From: Benincasa hispida | Lineage: Eukaryota > Streptophyta > Magnoliopsida > Cucurbitales > Cucurbitaceae | Assembly (NCBI RefSeq): GCF_009727055.1 | Contig: NC_052353.1 | Coordinates: 45,535,954-45,599,953 of the forward strand | Length of the DNA: 64,000 nucleotides | Direction: 5' to 3' | Shown here: in pieces, positions 36,575 through 47,815 of the stretch | How the letters are laid out: the number at the start of each line of letters is the position of its first letter | Position numbering within the stretch: position 1 is the first letter of the stretch | Notes under the pieces: generated by a model | The model's database searches: none | What the model saw: the letters and a program-made list of their open reading frames with translations, nothing else | What the model was told of the DNA's origin: nothing | Program-made: the position numbers and the translations under genes

Positions 36575-36978
36575 TTCCAATATGTTTAACGGAGAAGGAT
36601 ATTCAAATTGAAAATCCAACATTAATACGATATTAGTTATGGATGATTTGAGGTTGGTGTTGATGAAGGAACTTCCTTTGATTCCCAGTACAACAACGAA
36701 CCAAAATGTTCGGGACATCTATGATCGGTGGGTTAGGGCTAACAAAAAAGCCAAGGCTTATATTTTAGTAAGTATATCTGATGTATTTAATAAGAAACAT
36801 GAGGTAATGTTCACTGCCCGTGAGATAATGGCGTCGCTCTAGGAGATGTTCGGGCAACCGCCATCCTCTGTTTGACATGAAGCCATTAAGTATGTTTATA
36901 GTACTTGCATGAAAGATGGTACCAACGTTAGAGAACATGTTCTCGATATGATGGTCCATTTTAATATTGCTAAGGCTC
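36575..36978 (+). pseudogene. Copia gag fragment (probably element C)
   Basis: The frame gives FNGEGYSN then KSNINTILVMDDLRLVLMKE, DRWVRANKKAKAYILVSISD and NVREHVLDMMVHFNIAKAL, the N-terminal gag polypeptide of Ty1/copia elements. Two in-frame stops (for example after REIMASL) are present. It ends abruptly where the gypsy B LTR begins (TGATAATGGG at 36979). Just upstream (about 36420-36570) is leader-like sequence. The reading that this continues element C, interrupted by gypsy A, is an inference from order and orientation. Confidence 0.75.
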
Positions 36979-37266
36979 TGATAATGGGTAGAAATACACG
37001 TTATTACAACTCAAATAAGTAAAACAATGAGAGAATGTGATGGTAAAAATAAGCAATATCATGTCCAAAAGTGCTAAACTGAAGAAATTGCGATCGCATG
37101 CGCCCATCGCATAAAAGCAGTTAATTTACTTATTTTATGCAGGAAAAATTCGGTGGCACAAGTAAGATTGCGATCCAAAGGAATTAGGCGTCGGCGCGCT
37201 TGAAGATTGTGATCGCAAAGTCATGCGATCGTATTCGATCATGAGAAGTTGTTGAAAAAGGTGACT
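36979..37266 (+). mobile_element. Gypsy element B, 5' LTR fragment
   Basis: TGATAATGGGTAGAAATACA through about 37260 aligns base by base with the start of the 3' LTR at 42790 (TGATAACGGGTAGAAATACA), with about 10% differences. It is cut off by the inverted copia LTR at 37267. The rest of the 5' LTR, the PBS and gag are missing. Confidence 0.8.
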
Positions 37267-39248
37267 TGAAGGAAATCGGAAACTCGAGATTTTCGTGAGC
37301 AGTGGAATAAGACTATTCCAAATTACAATCATGAATGAACAAATCATTTACAGTCGACTTCAAACAAATGGTTATGCAATTCATACAAAAATTGCAGCAT
37401 GTAAAATACAAAGAAACAGAGAGTAAAACTCTACACACATAGGCAGAAGCGTTTCCACGCTCCGTTGCGTGACTCTGATCGAACAACAACCACAAGCGCC
37501 CGATTTACACGATTGCAACACCGCAACGAACACAGCACGAACACTTCGTGCTCGTCCTCAACGATCTCCTTGATCATGAACTACTCCATAACACGAACGA
37601 CCTTCATAGCACCACGAACGGCCTCCAGAAAACCTCGACGGTGTCGAGTTGAGTCTGACACCAACAACAAGGCGACTTTGGTATTCTCGTTGTGAGAATC
37701 CAAAGGGTGGGCTCTGTGGACTTGGTGTGAGGCAGACAAACAGAGGAAACAACGATCACGTACACGACTGGGCAAGTGGGAGATGGCTGAGACCTATCGT
37801 ATAGGTCGATGCCCAATCGTTTAGCCCAGTCTGTCGTGTACAGATTCTACACGATCGTTTACCTCGGGCCAACGATTGTCTAGCAAAGCTATGCGATCGT
37901 TTAGTAAACACTGCATGATCGTTTAGTTCGCCCAACCGTTGTTTAGTAAATCTGTATTTACTTGACGACTAACGTGAGTTTCTTTTCGCGGAGAGAAAAC
38001 TCGAAATCCTTTTCAAACTTTTGTAAGAAAACTCAAAATCCTTTTCAAACTTTTGTAAAAAATTCTTTTCAAAATAGGAAACTACTTTCCTTTTAAACTT
38101 ACGGTTACCATGATCCAATAACCACCCACTACTTTGGTTATTTAAAAGAAAAAGTATTAATTATCTAATAATTAATATTATTATAAACATAAATGATAAC
38201 CAACTTATCATACTATATTTATAACCTATAGTTCTAATATTTCATCTCATGAAACATATAAACCATAGTTCTTTTTCTATTCCATGGTACTTAATGTAAA
38301 TCTCATTTACATCAATCCTCCACTAGATGTATCTTATACATCGTACCGATTATATCATATATAATCAAAATAGCTCTTGTCAATTTGAACATTTCAAATC
38401 AACAGCAAGAACTGATCCTCAGTAGAATCCAAGCTACCAAGGGGACCTCATGGACTTGTAGATCCGAAGCTCCAACGGTACGTAAATAACTGACTAAACT
38501 CTTTAGTCACGGAATCCACCATCCGTTAATTGCTAGGCACTCAACTAAAGACCGACAGCTGAACTCTCCTCACTACAGATATTTTTTTTGTCCATCTTAA
38601 CCAATCAGTAGTGCGACAACCCTTCACAGATCGCTCGTAAGTACAGCTGGGCCAATAACCATTATGCCCCTGTAGTTACATTTGTCTCCTTGTGGATTGA
38701 GTTCCCAGCTCCTAGATCAGAAAAATCCCCAAAAAGGTAGACATGTTGAGTTACCAATCTGGCCATTCACACCCATACTAATCAAAGGACCGCCCTCAAT
38801 GGCAGGAGTTCACAAAACACTCAGGATTGAGGTCGTGTCACTTATGGTCGTTTAGGTGAGATGAAAGTCTCTAGTATCAACGGCGTTATATACAGAGTCT
38901 AGCAATCTCGTGGTCTAGGTCTTATACAAACTCTTTGTATAGGACATCCCCGTTCCACGTCTCCACATGAATGGTCAGGATCTACCATTTGTAGTAGTTT
39001 ACAACACTTGCAAACCTCTACAAAGCGGGCCATATCCGTAGTGTCACCAGGATCTGGTATCCCACCTTAATCCTTATACTACAGACCGATTTAGGTTATC
39101 ACTTAAGGCATGATCCACTTGTATATCACATATATATGCTTAAGTTCACATAAGATAACCAAGGAGCTTTGTTTATTGGATATGAGTAAATGTCAGAATT
39201 AAGTTCACTTATTTTATTCATTGAACAATGTGTATCTTTACAAAACAA
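37267..39248 (-). mobile_element. Copia-type LTR in inverted orientation inside gypsy B
   Basis: The reverse complement carries the landmarks of the 47816-50084 LTR: acttaagcatatatatgtgatatacaagtggatcatg, 'cctggtgacactacggatatggcc', 'cgagcgatctgtgaagggt' and acgatcgt-type motifs. Its 3' end (TTTCCTTCA on the minus strand) is intact at 37267; its first ~40 bp are missing at 39248. The gctctgatacca complement of a PBS is not adjacent. It is therefore a solo or truncated LTR, inserted opposite to its host element. Confidence 0.75.
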
Positions 39249-40390
39249 TGAGTCATCTGAAGTATGTTTTCCTTGGGCAAAATGAAACCTTGCAGGTGAT
39301 AATTTCCTCTGCGCTACAAGAAGAACAAGAAAATGCGCTGCTTAGCATCCTAAAGAAGTACATAAAAGCAATCGGGTGTACGCTAGCAGATATAAGAAGA
39401 ATTAGCCTAACATACTGCATGCACAGAATACGTCTCGAAGAAAACTAAAAAGGGTCTATTGAACCTCAACACGAACTGAACCCTACGATGAAGGAGGTTG
39501 TAAAAAAGGAGATCATTAAATGGTTGGACACAGGCATCATATACCTAATCTCCGATAGCACGTAGGTTAGTCCCGTGCAATGCGTACCCAAGAAGAGAGG
39601 AATGCCGGTAGTCCCGAATGCAAACAATGAGTTAATACCAATGACAGAACGTTTGACTTTGATTCACAATGCTTCAACGTATTCAAAATACTGAAGAACA
39701 CATTAATTACTACGCCTGTTTTTATCGCACCCGACTGGACAAAGCCATTCGAGCTAATGTGTGATGCTAACGGTTATGTGATGGGGGCAGTGTTAGCATA
39801 GAAGAAAAAAACAATGCTACACCCCATCGCATATGTGAAGAATTAAGAACATTAAACCCTGCCAAGAAAACTACACTACACAGAAAAAGAGCTTCTTGCA
39901 GTGATCTTTACGCTCGAAAAATTCAGAGCCTACTTGCTCGGATCTAAAGTGATAGTTCACACCGACCACTCGGAAATAAAATACTTAATGACAAAAAAGA
40001 TGCAAAGTCGAGGCTAATCCGATGGGTTCTCCTCCTCCAAGAATTCAACATGGAAATAATTGACCGCAAGGGGATGAAAAAACAGTGTTGCTGTCCACCT
40101 ATCAAGATTAGAGAATCCGGAAAGTAGACCGCATTCAGTCGCGAGTGACGTATCCTTTCCAGATGACCAGCTGTTCAAACTCGAAGAATTTAACTATGGA
40201 ACACAGATTTGTCAATTTTTTCTGGTCTGCAAGTAATTTCCCAAAAATTATACAGGCCCACACAAAAGCGGCGGCTTATGCATGAATGTAAATCCTACTA
40301 TTGGATGAGCCAAATCTTTACAAAGGAGGGTCAGACTAGATCTTACGACTATGTGTTGCCAGAGACTGCTTATCAGCGCATACTTTCCCA
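39249..40390 (+). pseudogene. Gypsy element B: RT start and RNase H remnants
   Basis: The sequence reads SHLKYVFLGQNETLQVIISS then ILKKYIKAIGCTLADIRRIS, LNPTMKEVVKKEIIKWLDTG and SPVQCVPKKRGMPVVPN, the entry to a Ty3/gypsy reverse transcriptase. The catalytic core is deleted. It is followed by RNase H pieces (PFELMCDANGYVMGAVLA; HYTEKELLAVIFTLEKFRAY; HTDHSEIKYLMTKK). Frameshifts and stops are frequent. It lies directly upstream of the integrase frame. Confidence 0.8.
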
Positions 40391-41485
40391 ATGCCCATGA
40401 CTCACCTTATGGTGGACATTTCGGAGGTCAACGCACAAGCAGCAAAAGTGTTACAAAGTGGATATTACTGGCCGACTCTATTCAAGGATGCGCGGGACTA
40501 TTCTATTAAATGCGACAAGTGTCAACGCATAGGAAACATTTCATGGAAGAATGCGATGTCGATGAATATTATATTAGAATTGGAACTCTTCGACGTATGG
40601 GGCATAGACTTCATGGGACCATTTCCACCATTAAATGGTCACAAGTACATTCTGTTGGCCATCAATTATGTCTCCAAGTGGATTGAAGCGGTATCATACG
40701 TCGCAAACGATGCGGCGACAGTCTCCAGATTCCTACGAAGAAACATCTTCACTCGTTTTGGCACTCCGCGTACCATAATAAATGATGAAGGTTCCCACTT
40801 TGTCAATAGCATCATCAACAAACTGCTACTCAAGTACAATGTCCATCATAAGGTCGCCACCACATATCACCCTCAGACAAACAGCCAAGCCGAGGTGTCT
40901 AATAGAGAAATCAAGTTGATCCTAGAAAAGGTGGTGAATCCTTCACGCAAAGATTGGGCCATGAAGCTTGACGATGCCTGTGGGCATATAGGACTGCCTA
41001 TAAAACACCTATAGGCATGTCCCCGTATGCGCTAGTGTTTGGGAAGGCATGTCACTTACCGTTGGAATTAGAGCACAAGGTACTGTGGACAATGAAGAAG
41101 CTCAATTTGATTTAAAGACTGCAAGGGAGGAGAGAAAACTTCAATTGCTCAAGCTAGACGAATGGAGAATTCAAGATATAAAAATTCCAAGATCTACAAG
41201 GATCGTGTAAAGCGTTGGCATGACAAACAACTATGTGAAAAGAATCTCTAGGTTGGACAGAAGGTTTTGCTATTCAACTCTAGACTATGACTCTTTTTGG
41301 GAAAATTAAAGTCACGCTGGTTCGGCTCATTTATAATTAAAGAAGTATTCTCGCACGGTGCAGTCGAATTAACTAATGAAGAAGGGACCAGCGCATTCAA
41401 GGTCAACGAGCAAAGAGTCAAGATGTATCACGGAGGAGACTTTCATCGTGAGAAAACCTCTGTGGACCTGAGGAATCTTGACTGA
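40391..41485 (+). pseudogene. Gypsy element B: integrase and C-terminal tail
   Basis: An open stretch of 207 codons (40391-41014) holds a zinc-binding end (CDKCQRIGNIS) and an integrase core: WGIDFMGPFPPLNGHKYILL with the first Asp, IINDEGSHFVNS with the second, and TNSQAEVSNREIK with the Glu. The last part (41297-41485; KSRWFGSFIIKEVFSHGAVEL ... VKMYHGGDF) is the usual gypsy integrase tail. Frameshifts separate the two (about 41015-41296). There is no chromodomain, fitting Athila/Tat-like elements rather than chromoviruses. Confidence 0.85.
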
Positions 41486-42789
41486 AGAAGAAACGAGCAG
41501 TTCTTGCGTTGATATGTGACACAAACTCATCAGGGACGCATTTTTTTAGTATCCTTTTGATATCTTCTTTTCATGAACTTACTTTACCTTTTTGTACAAC
41601 CACTACTCTTTAAAATTATCAACTCTGTCTTTCATACTTTTTACTCTCTTAATATTTAGCAATGATCGTAGTGAACGATTTCGGTGGAGCTACGTGATAA
41701 ACTAAAAACACGCGACCAGTTCGGTCAACCCATCGAAATCAAGGAATTGGCCATTACAAGCAAGGATGCGATCACAGATGATGCAGGCAACAGAGCAAAT
41801 TTGGGGGTTATATCTTTCTTTGACTCTTTTATTCCAATTTTGCACTTCTCGCATCTCATTTTAATATTGCTAAATTTTATCATCGCATCCTCTTTAGTTT
41901 AACACAATCATTGAATTTTGATTACTTTATTTAGTCAACGCATTCTTTCCCGTACCAATTATGATTTCAATGATGAATTTTGATTACTTTATTTCCTACC
42001 GCATGTACTATAGTCAACTTAATTTCAGGACAACCAATTCATGAAACATTTCTAGAAGTTAGCGATCCACCAGCTTTCTTTCAAAACAATTTTTACAAAA
42101 CTTCCTAAGAGCATCGCATGAATTACTTAAGTCTATCAGCAATGAGGATATTGCTGTATATACTTTGAGGTGCTAGTATTCATTTTCAACCTTGTTACTT
42201 TTAGAATTTCTAAAAAAAAATAAAAAATCATAATGTTGAGATTGGATCTTACTCGTAGTTGGATGTTCGCATGATACCCGTGGGGGCAGGCCAAAACGAA
42301 GGTAGGAATTGTGATCAACGCATAAACCAAGTGACCGCAACTCCACTGCAAAAAAAAAAAAAAAAAAAAACAAATGGGCATGAGTTTAGACTGAGAAAAA
42401 GCGCCTTGCTCGTAGTTGGATGCTCGCATGACACCCGTGGGGGCAAACCAAAACGAAGGCTAGGAACTTGGATCAGTGCAAGATCACAAAAAGAATATCT
42501 AAATCGCGCAAGGGTAAAAATCACTTAGAAACACCCCAGCTGGAGAAAGTTTTGAAATAAATTATGCGATGTCCAGGAAACGAGTAAAGTTTTTTTTTAA
42601 GGTTAAACTTGCGGTCCCTAAGTATTAGAAATATTTTAGGAAAAGATCATGATAGAAATTAAGAAGGTGTTGGTTCATGAAATTTGAATAAGACACCTCG
42701 AGAAGTCTAGGTAGGGTAAAAGCGGTTGACTTTTTAAAGAAAATCTTTAGTTTATGCTTGAGACAAACATTGTTTTAAATTTGGAGGTG
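41486..42789 (+). mobile_element. Gypsy element B 3' untranslated region with repeats and PPT
   Basis: After the pol tail comes non-coding DNA with two copies (about 42254 and 42413) of gtagttggatg-cgcatgacacccgtgggggc, a (A)n run at about 42349-42370, and the polypurine tract tttggaggtg directly before the LTR start at 42790. A typical purine-rich phrase, aatttgggggtt, also lies at about 41799. Confidence 0.7.
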
Positions 42790-44473
42790 TGATAACGGGT
42801 AGAAATACACGTTATTATAGCTCAAATAAGTAAAACAATGAGAGAATGCGACAGTAAAAATAAGCAATATCACGTCCAAAAGCGTTAAACTGAGGAAATT
42901 GCGATCACATGCGCCCATCACATAAAAGCAGTTAATTTACTTATTTTGTGCAGGAAAAATGCGCTGGCGCAAGTAAAATTGCAATCCAAGGAATTAGGCG
43001 TCCGCGCACTTGAAAGATTGCAATCGCAAAGTCATGCGATCGTATGCGATTGTGAGAAGTTGCTCAAGAAGGTGGTAGCATAAAGACTGCGCATCAAGGT
43101 GACAGCATAGTAAATCATGATGGGACGAAAAACTGATGATGGTTGAATCTGAATTTAGTTGACAAGCCGTTAAAGCCATACTGTAGCAAGTACACTCAAC
43201 TTTCAGTGACCTTTAATCGGCGTATCAGAGTAGGAGATTTAATGACCGCCCATCATTGCAATCATTAGAAGAAAAAAAAAAGGTTGTTTCACCTTGAGCT
43301 CTATAAATATCGAAGGCCACCATTGTAAAAGGGTTAACAAGTTAGATTATATACAAGTTAGAGAGCCGTTAGTCTGTTCACGTACATACTTAGATTTAGA
43401 AGACGGAGACGAGCTAGGAGACGAAGAAGCCGAGAGATCATTCCCCAACAGATCGAGAGACTACCGGAAAGCGCTACAAAAGGCAGAGAGGGCCAACACT
43501 GGACAGAATATTCATCTGGACAGAATTGGAGTGAAAAAGATAAGTGTAAAAGGCCACGGGAAGCAAGACATATCTTACCGGGCTTCTTATCTCTAAATTC
43601 TATTATTATTTTGTATTCAGCACTTTATTTATAGAAAATGGAAAGCTTATTTCAATCTATGTTCAATCTCTCCACATTTCGCATGAGTAACTAAACTTCT
43701 GAATGGGTTGAGAAGTATTTAGCTAGCCTGACCTAGAATTTACATTTTTATGCGATCATCTTGTCTTATGTATGCGTCATTCACTCTTTAGAGATACTTG
43801 AGAGAGTAGTCTAAAGATAGAATCTAGACTTGAGATAGTCAGATTAGAATCTAGGCTTGAGAGAGTCAGATTAGAACCGCATAAACAAGAGATAGAAACT
43901 TAGACATAAGTTCTATTGCTATTAACACATCGCATGCACCCTAGAAATCGGATATGATAGTATGCGGTCATCTTGTTTTATGTGTGCATCATTCATCATC
44001 GCATAGACAAGAATAGAGGCTTAGACATAAGTCCTATCGACTTTTTTGTATACGTCGCATGCGTCCTAAAAATAGGATTTATGGCATTTGCATTGAAAGA
44101 TGACGTGTTGTTATTTGTATGTGGCATGATCGCATAACTTGTGCATAATCTTAGGAAGTGTTAGTGAAACCTCTTCTCAACCCGTTCATCGCATACTCAT
44201 TGTAACTCTCGATTTCATCAACTCTTCGTTCGAACTCCGTCGCATAGGAAATATTCTTAATCAAAACACCATCCAACTTATTTGTTTTTACCACCGCAAG
44301 AGAATCAAAGTAACTAACGCATATTATTCAGTAGTCCCTGTGTTCGACCCTGGACTTACCAGGAAACCTAGTGAGGTTTATACTTAGGTCTTATTAGGAA
44401 AACTTGCATGTGCAACGCATAATACATCACCGCAAACTCAAACCATAATCGCATCACAATTCACAATGCATCA
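42790..44473 (+). mobile_element. Gypsy element B, 3' LTR
   Basis: It begins TGATAACGGGTAGAAATACA after the PPT and ends about TCACAATGCATCA (1684 bp). A TATA-like gctctataaatat lies near 43297. It is rich in atgcgatcg-type motifs, and its 5' end matches the fragment at 36979-37260. The 3' boundary is estimated from the CA terminus and loss of similarity. No target duplication with the 36979 side was found. Confidence 0.75.
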
Positions 44474-45210
44474 GTTATCGACCTTGGACATACCACACTT
44501 GCAAAAAAGAGGGCAACACTAAGACAAGGGTGCCTAAACTCACACACACAAATCATAAAGGGCATTTCTTTTACCTAGAGGGCTAGCTTTAACACCCCAT
44601 TGCCGGAATCTATCACTTTTTTCTCACGGGTCCTAACTAGACATGACGGAGGTAGATCTTTTCACCTCTATCCATGCACACACGCACACTATTTCTTTTG
44701 CAGGCGCTAGTATATGCCTCATTTTTTTTTCTTTTTTTTCAGAATTACAACTAATTTTCTTTTCTTTATTTTTTTCTTTCTCTTTTTTTTTTTTCACAGT
44801 AGGCCCTATTTTATCCACTTTATTTAGTTTTTCTCTAAAGCAAGCATAGTTACTCCTAAGTCAAAGGTGGACCTTTCGGAGTGACAACAAAAATACAAAC
44901 CAGATAACCCAATTCTAAGCATGCAAGGCTTTAATTTCGCAAAACAACGAGATGTAAATGACAAGAAAAATTTTTAAATTGGGATAAAAATCATGATCAT
45001 GGATTTCTAACGTTCTTTTATGCAAATTTCATTACATGAAGAGTGTGTCATAAATTATCATGGTAACAACAGGGCAAACTAGCAAGCAAGGAAATCAAAG
45101 TACATAATATTGTCCAAGCACAGCGCTCAAGGACCCCAGGCTAAAAAATACTACCCGACGAGTATCTCACCCTAACCTTAAAAATGTACATTCTCCCCAA
45201 TGTACGATGT
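44474..45210. other. Unassigned region between gypsy B and copia D
   Basis: It contains a short T-rich stretch (about 44720-44800) and acattctccccaatgtac near 45188, which is almost palindromic. The ORFs at 44633-44849 are low complexity. Its texture suggests another decayed transposon, but I recognised no domain or termini. Confidence 0.4.
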
Positions 45211-45751
45211 TCACGAGAGCGAGAGATTACTAGATGATTGGATAGACGATTGCTCACGAGAGTAAGATATTACTAGACGATCGAGTACCCACTGTCTATA
45301 CAATATACTTAACCTTTCTTCCACTTACTCGATGATATACATCCTCCCTCCCTCTACCAAATTCACACAAAGGCTACACCTCCTGGATTCTCACTCTGAG
45401 AATACCAAGGTTACTAAGTGGTAGTGTCGAGGGTTGCCATTCAAGGATTAGACAGTTTGTGTTTGTGACGAGAGCGAGATTTTGCTAGACAATTGCAGCG
45501 AGGGCGAGAGTTTTCCAGACGATTGCTCTTCATTTCTTTGCGTTTGACCAGTGTAGATCGAGGGAATACGTGAAAAAGAGTTCTTGAAAGGTATGTCCGT
45601 CAATTCTCTTTATTTTAGTAAGAAAGCATGCTATAATTTTCTCTATAATGCATAACTGTTCTTGTATGCTTGTGAATGCGTTTATTCTTTCATAATGGGC
45701 TTGGAAAGATCTTGCTTCCGCTCACTGATTCTCTTAATAAGAGTTCCTTCA
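45211..45751 (+). mobile_element. Copia element D, truncated 5' LTR (3' part only)
   Basis: It matches the end of the LTR at 47816-50084 closely (cttactaagtggtagtgtcgag; ttgctagacaattgcagcgag; gtttgaccagtgtagatcgag; attctcttaataagagttccttca). Only about 540 bp remain, starting within the agagattgctagacgattg minisatellite. It ends TTCA directly before the PBS. Confidence 0.8.
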
Positions 45752-46522
45752 ATTGGTATCAGAGCCAGGTTGTTCTGATATTCCAAATCCATTGTTGTAT
45801 TGAATTGCATTTACATTCTTGGTGGGTTGTAAGCATGTCTATGTTTAAGTGTTAAATGTATTTGTGGATGTGGATTAATGGAGTTTCTGGGATGACTGCC
45901 TTTGGTTATTACTTTCTTTTACATTTCAAAGTTAATTGTAATGGCCCCTGTGTTTTTGGGCATATTAACTTGTTATTGAGTATGTAATTCAAAGTGTTTG
46001 AGTTCTTAAGAGTTGCTCGTGATGAAGCTTCAAGGCATGGAGATGCAATTTACTTCGAGAAAAAAGATGACAAAGAGTTAGTCAAATCGTGTAGCCCAGG
46101 CTAAACAATCATTTAGATTTGGCTAAATGATCGAGTAGAAAAGTTCTAACTCGATCGTGTAGCATTTACTAAACAATCGTTTGGTTGATGCTGAACGAAC
46201 GAGTAAAGTGTTTACTCAGTCGGTTTGCGTTGGCTACTCGATCATGTAAACGATGGGGGTAGACGACCACAAAGAAAGCTACACGATTAGGACGCGAGGC
46301 TTCGCCTAGGCAGTTCAAGACCTGGTTTGCCTTTTTGAACCGGTTTACTCGATGGTTTATGTAATAGATAATTTTTATTTTCGGTTTTTTTAGGCTAATT
46401 ATCCCGGTCCATTAATTTTTGGTGAATATACATGAGATGTATGTTTAAATTATATGTCATATAGTATGCTATATAGTTTTAAATCCCACTATAGGTTATG
46501 CATTTTGTCATGCATCATCTCT
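45752..46522 (+). mobile_element. Copia element D leader with PBS
   Basis: PBS tggtatcagagc at 45754-45765. The following 770 bp are nearly identical to 50085-50840, and they contain acgatcg / gatcgagta / gtgtagc motifs (about 46080-46260). The leader then joins directly to the middle of the reverse transcriptase at about 46523; gag, protease and integrase are deleted. Confidence 0.8.
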
Positions 46523-47667
46523 ATGGTATAGCCAGAGGGATTCATGGACCAAGGTCAAGAGAAAAAGGTTTGCAAATTGAATCGGTCCATTTACGGGCTG
46601 AAACAGGCGTCTCGATCTTGGAACATAAGGTTTGATACTGCAATCAAATCTTACGACTTTGATCAAAATGTTTATGAGCCTTGTGTCTACAAGAAAATTA
46701 TCAACAGTTCAGTAGTTTTTCTAGTGTTGTATGTAGACAATATCCTACTCATTGGGAATGATGTAGGTTTACTGACTTCAGTTAAAAACTGGCTAGCGAC
46801 CCAATTCTAGATGAAAGATTTGGGAGAGGCTCAGTTTGTTCTTGGTATTCAAATCTTTTAGGATCGAAAGAACATAGTGCTAGCGTATTCTCAAGAATCG
46901 TACATTGACAAGATGTTGATCAAGTACTCGATGTAGAAATCTAAAAGAGGTCTACTGCCTTTTCTGCATGGAGTTACATTATCTAAGGAATAGTGTCCTA
47001 AGATACCTCAAGAGCTTGAGGAAATGAGACAGGTCTCCTATGCATCTGTCATTGGCAGTTTGATGTATGCGATATTATGTACTAGACCTGACATCTGCTA
47101 TGCTGTGGGGATAGTCAGTAGATATAAGTCGAATCCAGGACAGGGTCACTGGACTTCCGTTAAGAACATCCTCAAGTATCTTCGGAGAACGAGGGACTAC
47201 ATGCTCGTGTATGGATCTAAGGATTTGATCCTTACTGGATACATGGACTTTGATTTTCAGACTGATAAGGATTCTCAGAAATCCACTTCAGGATCAGTGT
47301 TCACTCTTAACAGAGGAGCTGTAGTATGGCAAAGCACTAAGTAGGGGTGCATCGCTGATTCCACGATGAAGGTCAAATATGTAGCGGCTTGAGAAGCTGC
47401 TAAGGAGGCTGTTTGGCTCAAGAAGTTCCTGACTGATCTGGAAGTTGTTCCAGACATGTCTAGGCACATCACCCTTTATTGTGATAATAGTGGTGTTGTG
47501 GTGAACTCCAGGGAGCCTAAGAGTTACAAGCGCGACAAACATATAGAGCGAAAGTATCATCTCATCCGCGAGATTGTGCATCAAGGGGATGTGATAGTCA
47601 CGAAGATAACTTCGGAGCACAACGTTGCTGACCCATTTACGAAGGCTTTCACGGCTACAGTTTTTTA
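46523..47667 (+). pseudogene. Copia element D: RT (3' half) and RNase H remnant
   Basis: It reads PEGFMDQGQEKKVCKLNRSI then YGLKQASRSWN, VFLVLYVDNILLIGNDV, GEAQFVLGIQIF, SYASVIGSLMYAILCTRPD, YMDFDFQTDKDSQKSTSGS and HLIREIVHQGDVIVTKITSE, the C-terminal half of Ty1/copia reverse transcriptase and RNase H. The YVDD active-site box is YVDN here (about 46730-46741). Several in-frame stops (for example after 46800, 46857, 47341 and 47388) make it inactive. Confidence 0.9.
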
Positions 47668-47815
47668 GGGTCACCTACAGAGCATGGGTTTAGGGGACCG
47701 TTCGCGGCTGGACTAGGGCAAGTGGGAGATTTTGTATTAGGCCTTAATGCCCTAGTTTATTATTTTGTACTTGTTTTATCTTGTACACCCACTCACTTTA
47801 GGATAAGTGGGAGAT
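47668..47815 (+). mobile_element. Copia element D polypurine tract, duplicated
   Basis: Two purine tracts occur: gggcaagtgggagatt at about 47717, followed by ttgtattaggccttaatgccctag, and ggataagtgggagatt at about 47801, followed by attggggttgatgccctaaat. The second sits at the LTR start. The first is followed by a sequence resembling the LTR start, so an ~85-bp stretch looks duplicated. Confidence 0.65.

Noticed and set aside
37465..37816. Overlapping ORFs on both strands
   Set aside because: They fall in the inverted copia LTR; LTR sequence does not code.
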